NCBI GenBank assembly: GCA_001949185.1
Contig: BDGG01000001.1
Span: forward strand, 7,638,149-7,702,148
Source of the DNA: Ramazzottius varieornatus
Lineage: Eukaryota > Tardigrada > Eutardigrada > Parachela > Ramazzottiidae
DNA length: 64,000 nucleotides
Direction: 5' to 3'
Positions 24,712 through 36,631 of this stretch are shown piece by piece. Position 1 is the first letter of the stretch. Every line of letters starts with the position of its first letter. Below the pieces are notes generated by a model, which was not told the DNA's origin, searched no databases, and was given only the letters and a program-made list of their open reading frames with translations. The position numbers and the translations under genes are program-made.

Positions 24712-24890
24712 AAGATCATCTGCTCAAGTGGCGCACTCTTGCAGCCAGTAGCACTGAGAGCGTGCGCCACCTGGGAAACAATCTCGTCAAGCTTTTCAAG
24801 GTGACGCACGTTTCCAATGTTATCGGCTGAAAGTGTGCGCGACTTGGATGAAACGACCTTGGCGAGTATATTTGCCGAACTTCCGTTTCT
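24712..24890. repeat. Hairpin repeats, two copies (intron 4 of E)
   Basis: Cores lie at 24725-24771 and 24798-24846. Confidence 0.85.
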
Positions 24891-25869
24891 AGTTCGAACA
24901 TCGAGAAAAAGGTGATAAACTAACCTGGAAGTCAGCATGTAGATATCGCTGTTGGGGGAAAGACGTGTTCAATCAGAAGCCGGTTTTGTCCAGTAGTTAT
25001 AGCCAGGTACCGCTGAAGGACCGTCCGCTTCTGGTACAAGAACCAAGAGTATGGAGTTCGATGAGCAGGAAGAACCGTCGTTGGTATTGTCCTTCGCAAC
25101 GGCTCTTTTCTTCTTCTTATCCTCAACGGCGACGAAGAAAGCGGCCGCGAATACCCCTGAACGAAGGTTCGGAAGTCTGTAAAGGCAGGAGTGTCGTCGG
25201 AGCCGAACGACGCCTGAGCTCTCGCTACAAAAGCAAGTAGAAGGTAATACAGTAAATGTATGCAAGATGATGGTGCCGATTGAGGCGTACCCCATACAGC
25301 TTTGAAGAGATCTTCGCCTATCAATTCTAAATGTCGTCTCCGGTTTCCTCCTGGCGTCTGTCGAGAGCTTTGGTGCCCCCAACCAGCTCTGCCACAATGT
25401 CTACAGTGAAGCGACACCATCGCTGCATTACCGTAGACTTTGCCCCAGCTTCTTTGTGAAACTGCTCAATGTCGTCCAGCTTTCCTTCGCCCAGGTAGAA
25501 GTCGTAACCATGAGCGATTTGTATTTTGCCTGAACAGCGAATAAACAGATCTGGTACTTCTTTTAACAACCAAAACATACCAAAACAAGAAGAGAGTTGG
25601 TGATATCCTACCGTCATCGGGATACGAGTTATCTTTCAGCCGATCATGAATGAACTCGTCCGACGGACATCGAGCTTCACCTCTGGAAAGCCCTGCGTCC
25701 TTGAACGGTACGCTGGCTATGGGCTTCAACATCGAAAGTACCTCAGTTCGTACTTCTTCTTTATTCGTCAATGTGAGGGTCCACTCCATGTGCTCTGGAA
25801 AACATACAGCAATGTACCACACAAGTCACGCCGTCATTGTATGTACTCTGTCGAGGATTTCACCTACTG

Positions 25870-26050
25870 GAAACTGAGCAAGATCGTTTTCGCCAAGTGG
25901 CGCACGGTCTCGGTGTTTATGGCTGAGAAGGTGCGCCATTTGGGACAGCGAACTCCCCAACATTAATTTCTGAAGTGGCGTACGCTCTCAGCCAATAACA
26001 CTAACACATGCGCCCCTGGGCCCGGGAAAACCAACCTTGTTGAGGTTACG
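25870..26050. repeat. Hairpin repeats, two copies (intron 1 of E)
   Basis: Cores lie at 25893-25942 and 25971-26019, the second with a CAGCCAATAACACTA loop. Confidence 0.85.
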
Positions 26051-27188
26051 GCGAGCTTGAAAGAGATTCCAATTCATTCACATACCAAGAACAGCATCAC
26101 ACAAGTTAAAGACAACCTCCACCAGCTCCTTCCTGGCAATCGGACACGCACCACTCGATGCGTAGGTGAAACTTCGAGAGACGGCCTCTTTACCACCCAG
26201 CAAATGCTCCAGCAGCATCCAAGCGTAGGCTACACTCTGAATGAGTTTCTGCACATAAGCTGGTACAGGAAGCGACAACTGCAACACAGCGAGACTCTGT
26301 AGACTCGTCATCGCATCCTTATCCACGAAGATGTCCATGGTGGTACAATCCAGCTTTTCGCGGGTCCCCTCTGGGTTCCTCCAGTACTGCGACGACAGGA
26401 TGGTACTTCGGAATCGGAATGTAAGGGCAACGAAGGCATGTTTGCTGCTTCCAGTTTCAGCGAACTGCCGCACGCGCCTTTGCGAATAAATGCTCGGCTT
26501 GTTCAACTGTCATAGTACCAAAAACCTTCCGTTTCTTCGGAAGCTTGACGGTCTCAGAGTATCCAGCAGGCCGCTTTGCCTCAGGTGCTCTGTAGGTAGT
26601 TCCGGTCCACTGAGGGCGCAGCCAACCGAAAGACAATTCGAGCTTTCTCCCATCTTCTGACGATATTTCCCCTTCGCTGTCGTTCTCGAGATGTTTGTCG
26701 AGCGGCGCGGTCCACCCGTTGGCGCTAGCGACATGAACACTGGCTTTCTACGGAAAGCACAATAGTTCTTCCATCGAACTGCCCATTCCGCCGTCCAGAT
26801 GGTTTAATATGGTTTGAATGTCTTCAGGTGTCGTGAGGATGCTTTTGCCCAACATACCCTGAAAGAAAGCCGGTTCGGCCTTATGTTCGCCGGAGCTGTA
26901 GGAAGGAAGGAAGAGGTCTAAGGGTGGATCGGCAGGGTTGGAGAAGAAACGCAAGCCTAGGCAGTCTGCGACGGTCACCATATTGTCCTTGTATTGCAGT
27001 CTGAAGATTGACATCTGCTTCTCTTCTTCGTTGACATCGTATGTCCATCTTGTGTTCGCGGTCTGCCGTGTGAATGTCGGTACGATACGCTTGACAAACT
27101 GCGAGAAGGGGTCCACTTCCGGTTGGCATTCCTGACAACCCATCTCCCCTACGTTGGCCGTCTGGCCTATGACACCCTCTGTTGGCAA

Positions 27189-27645
27189 CTGCTGGACTGC
27201 GCTGTAAGTAATTCGCTCCTTTTCTGTAAAACAGCAAGATCATTAACTTAGCAATGCGCCGGACGTTGGTCATCCAGATTCCGGAAAATGGTCCCCAAAT
27301 TCCCAATTCCCACTTCTTAAGATTCCAAAACATACGCAATGGCATAATACGGAAATTGCGATAAACAGTGCTAAGTCCGACTGATTGTACGGTTGATTGG
27401 ACATGCAACACATAGCTTGATTTGCCAGAAGTGGTTTTTTCTGGCTTTCATTGTTCACCGTTTCCGATCCTCAATCCTCACACCTAAGTTAGGAAGCTCG
27501 ACCATTTCTTGCTGTTGCAGGTGAACAGGAATCAGCTTGTGCGTCAGGCTTCCTGCGCTGCTATCGTCGACGGTCACTGGTGTCAGGCGCTGAAAAACAA
27601 CGCATGTAACCGTAGCTATACCCGAACGGCTCAGCAGCAGACAAG
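27189..27645. promoter_or_regulatory. Divergent intergenic region between E (minus) and F (plus)
   Basis: The two start codons are 457 bp apart and point away from each other, so this must contain the F promoter and the former E promoter. I cannot identify specific elements. Confidence 0.4.
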
Positions 27646-30600
27646 ATGGAGCGTATCAACAACAAACGTCGCCACGACCACGATGCTTTCGCTGACTTTG
27701 TTACGTTGGTCGTCCCGAAAGTCGGACTAGAAAGAGCGAAATGGAAATACGACATCCGGAGTGAGCAGCGGAAACTGACCATCTTCAGACTGAAATACAA
27801 CGAAGACGACGTCGCCACTGTGGCTGACTGCCTGTCCCTGCAGTTCCAGTCTGTGGCCTCCGACTCCTTCGACTACTCGCTCAACCCCAGCTTCAGCTCT
27901 GGCGGACAGAAGAAAGACCCGTCGTATATCGAAGGTCTATTAGGCAAGCGGCACTTGTCGTCGTTCGTCGATATTCAGAACCTGTTGAGTTATTTGGAAG
28001 CATTAGACGCTCTTCCGGATAACAACGAAGACGTTGGTTCGTTGGAATTTGATGAGCCGACGTATCCGCTGTTCGAACGTAAGAGAAGTTTCAGTAGCTC
28101 CATCCATTCAGTGGAAAACGCAGAAGGACAAGACTCGGAAGGGTCGTACTATGAACCGAAGAAGCGGGGCAAGAAATCGCAGCGGAAGATTGAGGATGAC
28201 ATCGATGTTGATTCTCCTCCGATTCCGAAGAAGAAAACAGCAGCCACAGGTCAGCCGAAGAAAGATGAGAAAGGGGTTGGAGAAGAGGCCATTACACCAG
28301 TGAAACCTAGAGAGAGAAAGTCTCGACCAGCGACTGCGGAGAAGAAGAAGGTTGGGAGACCGAGGAAGGAAATCAAAGAGGACGAACTGAAACTCTTATC
28401 GAAAGTCTCGCAGTCCTTTGGAGTCGGAGTAACTCCAGCACCCATCATGGCAAGAGAAAAGGAGCTTCGAACTTTAGAAAAGAAGGGGAAAGGACCTGGT
28501 CGGCCAACAAAAGAAGAACAGCTTCTGAAGAAGAAGGCTGCTGAAGAACTTGTTGAGAAAGCGCAGTCAGGTTTCCCTGCGTTGCCTGCTCATCCATCTT
28601 CTGGTGGGACCATCTTCTCCTCGCAGTACTGGAACACTCCGGCGCCTTCTCGGGAGAAGCTGAACTGTGCCATGGGTATCCATGTCGATAAAGACACGAT
28701 AAAGAATCTTCCGAATGTAGCAGACGCACCTGTTGAAGAACAGCTGGCGCAGAGTGTCAAGTATGGTTGGATGCTGCTGGAGCACCTGCTGGGTGGTAGT
28801 GAAGCCATTTGTCGAAGCTTTGCCTATACTTCCAGCGGTACTTCCCCGATTGAGAAATGGGAGTTGACAACGACCGTCGACAAACTCCTTGACGGGATAA
28901 TGGGTGAGGAAAAATTTCGGTGATATTGAAACAGAAGTTTTGTAAAAAGCAAGCCAAAATGGAGAATCGAGCTCCAGTCGTCTGATGGTTTTCCCTGTGT
29001 AGTAGATTGAATTTGAAGCCCAACGGTTCGATTCCCCCTATCGATTCACTTCTGCAAAAAAGAGTACTTAATTGTTTTCTCAGTGAAGGCTGACGGGCTT
29101 TTGGAAATCCTTTGTCTTTTCAGAGCATATGCGACATTCGTTTTCACTGGAAACAACGGATGAAGTACGTAAAGGCATCATGGTGATCCTCCGACCAAAG
29201 ATGGAGATGAAGTACTCGGACCAAAGGGGTTTCAGGAAGAGGAACCAGCCGAAAGACCTTGCACCTACTCGACAACCCTCGGACATCTTTCTCCTTACTC
29301 ACCTCGAAGGATGCTCCTACCCGAAGCCTGGCAAGGTTCAAGTCGCTCATGGTTTCGACTTCTACATCGACGAGGTTAAGCTAAAGGAAATCAAGGACCA
29401 GTTTAAAGACAAGGAAGAACCTGAGAAAAGACGCTATGGCCGATTTGGTATGCACCTCGTGGCGGAGTTGGTTGGTGGTTTCGACGTCTACTTGAAAGGT
29501 GCGAAACAGGTCGGTGAGGGCCTTGGATCGTTGGCGCTGATCGGAGACGATATCTTCGAAGCCATTTACCGTAAGTCAAACAGACGTTCGTAAGGGTTTG
29601 TGAGAGAACGGCGCGAATCGCCGGCGGGCTGCTCATGAACCTGCATATACTAACTATGGAACTTGTCATGGTACACGAGTACGCAGGTGTGTGAAATCCT
29701 GGTTTTTATGATTTATTTTTGGCAGTGAGGACCCGGAAGACATTCGGTGTGGAAGACACCTTAACAATGTCTCAGTTCCGTGGCTTCATTCGAGGATATC
29801 TGGAACGGAGAAAAGAAATCAAGGTGAACGAAGATACTGGCCTGATGGCGTCCGTTCTATTCCGTCCTATTCCTTCCACTTCTAAGTGGCCTCCAGTTGG
29901 CTCGATTGGTCCTCGAGACCCACCGGCAGTACCCGGTTGTAATTACTGGATTAGTCCAGGCCCTCATCGGACACGTCTTGCCCCCAGTAGCGAATTCTAC
30001 GTGGACACGACCAGGTCTGTAACTCGGTTTGTGGAATAAATCATCGAGTCATATTGATCGGTTGGACTTTAGGTTGGCCGAGTATCAGCGCTACTTGGGT
30101 CCTGAATGCGGGAAGACAACCAAAGGCCAGCACGGTAAAGACTGGGCGACCTACCTGAAAGTGCTCTTGCAGTATGCAGCTGGTGGAGAAGAGCAGTTCT
30201 TGAAGAGACTACTGGAAAGGAGGAAAGCCAAGCAGGAAGGACAAGTTACGGCAGTACTCGACGACGCTTTGGTACTAGCCATCTTTGGTAAGGACCTACT
30301 TTTATCATAATTCACGATTGTTGACACGAATATTTGTTGCTGACGTAAGCAAGTACAGTCGACAAGAATGTTTTCCAAGTGGCGCCCATTTCCAGTGTAA
30401 CTGGTTGGAACTCGCCTGGAAGCGTGAGCCACTTGGGAAAGCAGTCTCATTTGGCGCACCCCTTCACCTTTGTAAACATGCGCCACTTTGTACAACGAAG
30501 TTGTCGAGGTTGCCCAACAAGCTTTTGTACAAATGACAAATTTGTACAAATCTCAGAGCATGTGACGACCCTCTTCAAGGCCCCGAAGAACAAGCAACAT

Positions 30601-31170
30601 CTGCCAGAATGTATCGAGAACTTCTCCAGTCGCCTACTTGACCTGTACGATAAGGGTGTCACACGTTGGTACTTTCCCGGCTTGGATGAACGTCCGAAAC
30701 CTGAAGGTGTGTCCATCCTCGAAGAGATGGAATACTGGCGGAAGCCGGGACCTGACCGAACACAGCTTCGTCCGGGCCACGATATCTACATCAGAACCAA
30801 GATGCTGGAAAGTATCGCCTCCTACTTCGGCCCAGGCTCCAAGGAGAGCGACATCAAGAAGTATAGCTTCGGTGTGATGATGCACATGTTAGGTGGACCG
30901 GAAACATCGCTGAAACTGTGGACAGGGAAGTACTTCCTGGAAGGCTTCCGTTCCATGTTTGTCTTTGATGATCTAGTGGCTGTTTGTCTGCATTCGGATG
31001 AAGTGTTCCACTTGATGTTCTCTGTTAGTCCGACCGATAGTCTGATCTATGCGGGTGTGAGGATGCATCGACGGGATAGGCATCATAATGCCATGCAGAA
31101 GCGGATCGCCAAAGGGGCGAAGTTGCGGTATCCGAGGAACTCGTTGCATTACGCACTCAGTGAGTCATGA
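27646..31170 (+). CDS. Paralogue F: intact 940-aa tandem BEN-like protein with AT-hook motifs
   Basis: My splice model is join(27646..28903, 29124..29570, 29726..30014, 30073..30287, 30557..31170), 2823 nt, open throughout with GT-AG introns. It has one N-domain (about 12-120, KYDIRSEQRKLTIFRLKY), then a long K/E-rich linker with VGRPRK at 236-241, a classic AT-hook core, and PGRPTK at 284-289, an AT-hook-like core. Modules are at about 316-419, 488-568, 638-736 and 793-891. Key blocks are YWNTPAPSREKL, YWISPGPHRTRL, YWRKPGPDRTQL and the helix cores LLEHLLGGSE, LVAELVGGFD, LLQYAAGGEE and MMHMLGGPE. Unlike C and D, exons 2 and 3 are fused here, with no intron between YPKPG and KVQVAHG. Nuclear DNA binding is inferred from the AT-hooks and BEN-like modules; family otherwise unknown. 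Confidence 0.88.
29641..29698. repeat. GTATGCAGGTG-type hairpin (intron 2 of F)
   Basis: CCTGCATATAC at the left is mirrored by GTACGCAGGTG at the right, the second small hairpin family. Confidence 0.45.
30360..30500. repeat. Hairpin repeats, degenerate pair (last intron of F)
   Basis: Cores lie at 30375-30435 and 30447-30489. Arms AAGTGGCGCCC and CGTGAGCCACTT are recognisable. Confidence 0.7.
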
Positions 31171-31597
31171 CCAAGTTTCATGTGCTGCGTCTAGACTCTG
31201 ACTTTCTTTACCTAATCTGCTTCGCGTTGCGCTGTTGTTTTTCTTCCTTTTCTTTTATGTATTTTATGTGCCTTGGTTCACCACTTTGATCTAGCAATTC
31301 AGTAAACGTTCAGACTTTTGTTGCTCGCTGAGGAGAGAAATTGACTCGTCCATGGTATAAACTGTAACAAGCAGAAATTCGCAGTCCTATTGAGAAAGAG
31401 GTTCTTCCAACACAGAAAACTAACCAAAAATGTCTCAAAATCCACAACAACAAAAAAGAAGCCGGCTAAGAAATGGTCTATTCAAAGGTTGGAATATCAT
31501 TCACAACACAAAAAAATCCAGATGAACTCCGAAAGTTATAACTAAGGGCAAGAGCACTTGATACAGTGCGGAAAACAACAGGTTGAGGTTAGTTATC

Positions 31598-32899
31598 TCA
31601 GTCGTTTCCAGACGGCTGTGACGCCTGAGAGCTCGCTCCACCAAACTCTGACTCTGTAGTGGACGCCGCGACAGACGGCAGCGTACTGGGCTGCGGTTCG
31701 CCTCGGTACAAGGCCAGGATGTCAGCGTGGAGGGTTTTGTAGACTTCAAACTGAGCTAGGATGGCTTGGATCTCGGGCGTTACTCGCTCGCGACCCTTCC
31801 GAATTTTCTGTATAGTCTCTTCTCGCAGCTTATCATCTGTAAGCACAACAGTCTTTCGTTTAAGCATCGCTCTTCATTAAGAGCTTCTTACAGTCCACTT
31901 CCGGTTTATAAGAAGCAGCCAGCCTCTTGTTGGTCCGTAGGAGATCCACCATCATCGCGGAAGGTTCGTTGAAAACCTGAAGAAAAGAGGAGGCTTAGCA
32001 GCGTTGTTCGATGATCATCAATGGCCGGTATGAACTCACGAACTCGTCGTAATATTCTGCAACGAGCCAGTCGTCTTTGTTGACGAACAATGTGTGCTCC
32101 GTGTCTTTCTTGAAAAGACGCACCCATGTCCATAGGGTAACCTGCAAACCCACTGGTCACGAGTTCTTCGAAGGAAAGTCACTTCAAAGGCTACCTTTCG
32201 GACGGCTTTGTCGCGTTTACCTGTCGTTCGTTGGGGTCGACGAAAAACACCTTTACTTGCACTTCGAACTCCCCCCAGCCGGTTTCTTCCACCTCAAACG
32301 GTGCAGAGTTCAGCGCTGAAGTCAAAACATGACCACACTGTCAAGCTTCGGGATAGTTGCGGTCCGTAATTTATACGAGACAAGCAGACTTACAGCGTAG
32401 GCAATTTGGATAAGTGTCGTGCAGCTTGAACTGCACCTTCTTTATCCAGACGGAGAGGTCCTGCGGATCAGACAAATATAGTAGGTAAGCCCAGCTTGTA
32501 TACTGTGTACGGATGGGAGGTAAGTTTGCGGTACCTCATTGGTGTATGGACGGAGGTATATCACCCATTTGTGGGAATGGGAACTTCCGGGCGCATTGGT
32601 CGCAGCAGCGGACTGAGCGCCGAGTGGAGGATACGGGTTAGGGATAGATTCTGGCAGTCTCTTCGAACGGCATCCAATCAGGAAGGGCCTAACGATTTGG
32701 ACATTCTGCAAAGACAAGCTGGTCGCAATCATTCCAGTGCAGTCTACACTAAACTAAGACAACAGACTGCCAATTAAACTTCCTTAAGTAACTAAAGTAA
32801 GGCAACGCACGCAGCGCCAAATTTAAAGCTCACCTTCTGTCGGCCACCCGAGTCGAATCCCCAGTCATCACTCTGAACTCGCGGTAGTGTTCCAGACAT
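31598..32899 (-). CDS. YEATS4: YEATS domain protein, GAS41/YEATS4-like (274 aa)
   Basis: GAS41 is a YEATS-domain acyl-lysine reader in the TIP60 and SRCAP chromatin complexes. My model is complement(join(31598..31836, 31892..31976, 32040..32141, 32221..32315, 32394..32460, 32535..32705, 32834..32899)), 825 nt, open. It contains WDFDSGGRQK-like WGFDSGGRQK at the N-terminus, then HSHKWVIYLRPYTNE, DLSVWIKKVQFKLHDTYPN and ETGWGEFEVQVKVFFVDPNE, which follow the YEATS fold in order. NEPSAMMVDLL matches the post-YEATS segment of GAS41. The C-terminal helix (TIQKIRKGRERVTPEIQAIL) is more divergent, and the Ser-rich tail makes the protein longer than human YEATS4 (227 aa). The 55-nt intron at 31837-31891 is needed to stay in frame. 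Confidence 0.9.
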
Positions 32900-33610
32900 C
32901 GCCCATGCAAAATTCCAGCAAACAAAATAACACAGCGGCAGGAATAAAAGATGCCCGAAAAATGGAAAGAAAATACGAAAACAAAGCCAAATAAATCGAT
33001 TCGCGGTATTGCGATCAAGTTGGACACCGCTCACAACATCCATGTTTTTCAGACGAACGACTCTACCAGTAAGACTGTTGCTTGATTGCTTGAACCACTA
33101 ATAGTCGTCTTTTCGTTGCGGCGTACCGTTCTATGTTTCTCAGCCATACACGAGCTGCTAAAGGGGGCCTTGCCGGAACGCCAAACAGACTGATTGAGAG
33201 ATTGATTGATTACGTTCTGCTAACTAATAGTTGAGACCGATATGGTATTCGTCATACGTTGGCGATATACAGTACGTAATGTGATGTAATCTACTAACGA
33301 AACTCAAGATGAGCTCTTCATTCAATCAAGGGATCCGAGCAACAAAAGCAAACCGTCTCGCCAAACACAAGCAACCGCTGGGCTGCAAAATGCGTGAGTG
33401 ACATAGTTTGAACCGGGTGTCTGTGTTTTAAAGTCTACACCACGTACACGTTACCAGCTGTTTGATAATACAGACATCAATTTGTCACCGCCAGATAAAA
33501 GTCCCACTGTAGCTAAGATGAGTTGTAACGTCACCCATAAGCGCAGCAGCTGATCAGAACTTTGCTAGCCAACCGTAACTCCGATAACGCTATTTTTTGA
33601 AAATAAGGGG
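32900..33610. other. Intergenic; no gene seen
   Basis: This is the upstream region of YEATS4. Only short ORFs are present. Confidence 0.4.
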
Positions 33611-33618
33611 AGCTCCGG

Positions 33619-34199
33619 TACTGCTGGCAAAAATACGGTAAAATTCGATACGACATTTTTCGATAAAATGTCGGGCGCTTTTTCGTTACGATATTTTTCC
33701 GACACCGTATTATCGATGAAGCGTATTATATCGCAGCGATATTTCGATATTACTAGAATTTTAGTTTTTCGGAATTCCACTGGTTCGGGCCCAAAAACTC
33801 AAGAAGCCGATTTCCACATAAAGCATTACTAAGATCGGAAGCGTCGGATACAGCAAGGACGTGACTATACTAAGACCTTAAACACATGGAAACCTGGAAA
33901 GAATTAGTAAGACCGAATGGGCGGACTGTGGTCGGTACACCATGGCTGAAATCAAGTCTTTGAAATGAACCATGGTCTTCCGTAAGCGTGATATCGCTGG
34001 CGAGTTGGCCATTCAGCAGAATACAGATATATCAAAAATATATCGATATGGCGCGATACGATATCGTCAAATATTTTATTGCGTCATTCGATATGAGCTT
34101 CATATGGATATTTACGATACGATATCTGTCGCATATTTTATCGCAAGGATTCGACATATTTCGATACCATATCGGTATATCGTATCGTTGCCAGCACTA
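33619..34199. mobile_element. hAT-like MITE (581 bp) with perfect 8-bp duplication
   Basis: The terminal repeats TACTGCTGGCAA and TTGCCAGCACTA are inverted. They are flanked by AGCTCCGG at 33611-33618 and again at 34200-34207, a perfect 8-bp target-site duplication. The interior is packed with CGATAT and ATATCG words, so it can fold back, and there is no transposase. TGCTGG termini and 8-bp duplications fit hAT. Confidence 0.9.
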
Positions 34200-34565
34200 A
34201 GCTCCGGAAAGCCAGATGTAGCTACACACTGACACGTCACGAAGGGGGGCGGAGCAAGGCCGTAGCTACAGTTGCAAAGTGAACGGGAGTGGCAACTTAA
34301 TCTCTATAATGATTAATCAAACGCCGTTTTCGACGGCTTGCGGTTTTGCCAGGCCATCTGCAAGTGGAGGCCCCTTTTAGCAGCTCAACACTGTTCTCAG
34401 TTACTTCCGGTTGATTGCGAAACTGCCTTGTTAGTCGACCGGACCACGAGCAGTTTTCTCTTCCAGATTCCCTGGTCGTTTGCCGTGCAGCCCGCGCTTA
34501 TCTATAGTGTGCTTAAGCTCAACCGTTCGGGCTGCGGGTCTGTGTTTGGTGCGAAACACCACGAC

Positions 34566-36631
34566 ATGGCTGACGAAGAGATGAAGGGAATCCCGGACGA
34601 GATTAAGGAAGAGATGGAAGATGACTGGTCGGGAGACGACGGCGGCGAGGACGATGCCTCTGGAGCAACTGAAGGGAACGAAGAAGACGGTGACGAAGAG
34701 GAGGACGACGATGCGGATGAAGATGGAGAAACCGGACCATCGCGTGTGTACCTTCCTGGTGACGCAGACGACGCTGAGAAGGCCGGTGATCTGGTGTGCG
34801 ATGAATCGGCTTACGCTATGTATCACACCTGTGGAACGAGTAAGGTTGTCTTCCGAGCTGGGGAAAAGTATGGGATACGTTTAAGATTTCTTCTGTACAG
34901 TGCTGCCTTGCCTGAGCTTCGATGTGATCTTGGACACGCTGGGCGACAACCGAACGACGTTTCCCGCGTCATGTTACTGTATCGCCGGAAGTCAAGCTGC
35001 TAAAGCCAACCAGAACTCCCTGCTGGTCATGAAGATGTCGAATTTGACAGCGATGAAGGCTGCAAAAGATCCAGATGAGGAAGAAAGTGATGAAGAGGAT
35101 AGCGAAGATGAGGATGAGCTACCTGAGCTGGAATGCGCGCAGATCCGACACATTGGCAGCGTTAATCGTATCAAAGTAAGTGAATGACCGGAAGTGCGTC
35201 TCTCTACCGGGGTGAACCACTCAGATAACTGAATAACCCTGTTACGCCGGCGCAAAATGTCAAGGGCGTATTTCTATAGTGGCGTATAGTTCACGAGTGA
35301 TCAGGTTCGGCTTGAAACCACTGTTGTGCTTATTTGTAGTATGCGAGAGTGAACCATCTTCCGTTAGCTGCTTCATTCTCCGAGACGGCTAAAGTGCACA
35401 TATGGAACCTGACTAACGCGCTGAGGGCAGTGGAAGACCCAAGAGTGATGGCCAACTTCAAGCCGAACAATCCTGACTACTCACCCTTCTTCACATTCTC
35501 TGGCCACAAGACCGAAGGCTTCGCGCTGAACTGGTCCAAAGCGGCACCTGGTTATTTGGCAACAGGTTCGTAACGCTGAAAATTTTGAAAGAAAATAGAT
35601 CGCTTTTCTGCGGGATATTTGTTCGTTCCGAATATAACGGTCCATATCGAAACGCGTAACTTGACCGTTATAGGCGACTGCAATGGGCTTATCCACGTAT
35701 GGACACCCGGCCAAGGTGGACAATGGAACGTCGATCAAACACCTTACAGAAGTCATACAGGGTCGGTGGAAGATATCCAGTGGAGTCCGAACGAGCCTAA
35801 TGTGAGTACAAATTACACGTTTTGTTCGCTCTAGTTGCCGAAAGTATCTTTGATCATTTCTAGGTCTTTGCTTCCTGCTCAACAGATAAGTCTATCCAGA
35901 TATGGGACATACGAGAGAAGAACAAGAGCATGCTGACTGCCAAAGACGCTCATACAGAAGACGTCAACGTCATTCACTGGAACCCGACAGAACCTTTCAT
36001 TGTATCCGGAAGCGACGCAGGCGACATCAAAGTATGGGACCTGCGTCGATTCAAGGTTGGTTCAGATTTTGAGAAATAAGGAACGCAACTGGAGGACGGC
36101 AAACCCACTTGATCAGATTGATTTTCCAAGTGGCGTATGCTATCAGCCAATAAGACTGAAACCGTGAGTCACTTCAACCGTGTCAAGTTTGTTTCCCAGA
36201 TGGTGCATGTTTTCAATGTTAATGACCGCAAACTTGCGCCACCTGAGAAAAGAGTCCTTTCAAGTTTGTTTCCCGGGCTCTAAAGTAGATATTCGTAGTA
36301 AAAGTTCATGTTTTTTCTTCTGCAGAATAACGGTCCAGCAGTGGCAGTATTCCGTCATCATCGTGGACCCATCTGTAGCATAGAATGGCATCCCAACGAC
36401 TCGACTGTCTTTGCAGCAGCTGGTGAGGACAACCAGCTAACACAGTGGGACATTGCCGTGGAGAAAGGCGAAGACGAACCGCAGGAACTCGAGTCGGTTC
36501 CTCCACAGCTACTCTTCATCCATCAAGGGCAGACTGAAATCAAAGAACTGCACTGGCACCCACAAATGCCGGGTGTCATGTTGAGCAGTGCACTTAACGG
36601 GATTGACATTTTCAAAACCATTAGCGTATAA
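34566..36631 (+). CDS. GRWD1: Glutamate-rich WD repeat protein 1 (466 aa)
   Basis: GRWD1 (yeast Rrb1 relative) is a WD40 histone-binding and ribosome-assembly protein of the nucleus and nucleolus. My model is join(34566..34839, 34901..35175, 35340..35565, 35674..35801, 35864..36055, 36326..36631), 1401 nt, open. The acidic N-terminus is followed by [24 protein letters not shown], a second acidic stretch, then WD repeats with [55 protein letters not shown] and [12 protein letters not shown], and the C-terminal [19 protein letters not shown]. The length is close to human GRWD1 (446 aa). The first intron is only 61 nt. Intron 5 holds two hairpin repeats. Confidence 0.96.
36127..36280. repeat. 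Hairpin repeats, two copies (GRWD1 last intron)
   Basis: Cores lie at 36127-36175 (AAGTGGCGTATG / GTGAGTCACTT) and 36197-36245, with GTTTCCCGGGCTC at the right end. Confidence 0.8.

Larger units (their letters stand above)
23750..27188 (-). pseudogene. Paralogue E: disabled copy of the family
   Basis: The start is ATG at 27188, with a single N-domain (WTYDVNEEEKQMSIFRLQYK). Disablements seen are: an early TAG after ELLCFP near 26748; a frame break before LPKKRKVFG; a stop after AKARAAVR (26468) and a missing base where paralogues read SGGTILSSQYW (near 26405); a frame break in module 2 near 25335 (TGDDI-stop where paralogues continue to LIGEDL); a frame break plus TGA in exon 4 (KPASD-stop-TRLSPNSD, near 24972); and broken exon 5 (24440-24660). 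Exon 2 (about 25625-25797) and the last exon (23750-24365) remain open. Six or more independent lesions make this a pseudogene, although the last exon looks well preserved. Confidence 0.85.

Noticed and set aside
31837-31891. Apparent stop in YEATS4 after KKLLMKSDA
   Set aside because: A 55-nt GT-AG intron removes it, and the spliced reading frame of 825 nt is open.
34838-34902. Apparent frameshift in GRWD1 after YHTCGT
   Set aside because: A 61-nt GT-AG intron (34840-34900) restores the frame precisely.
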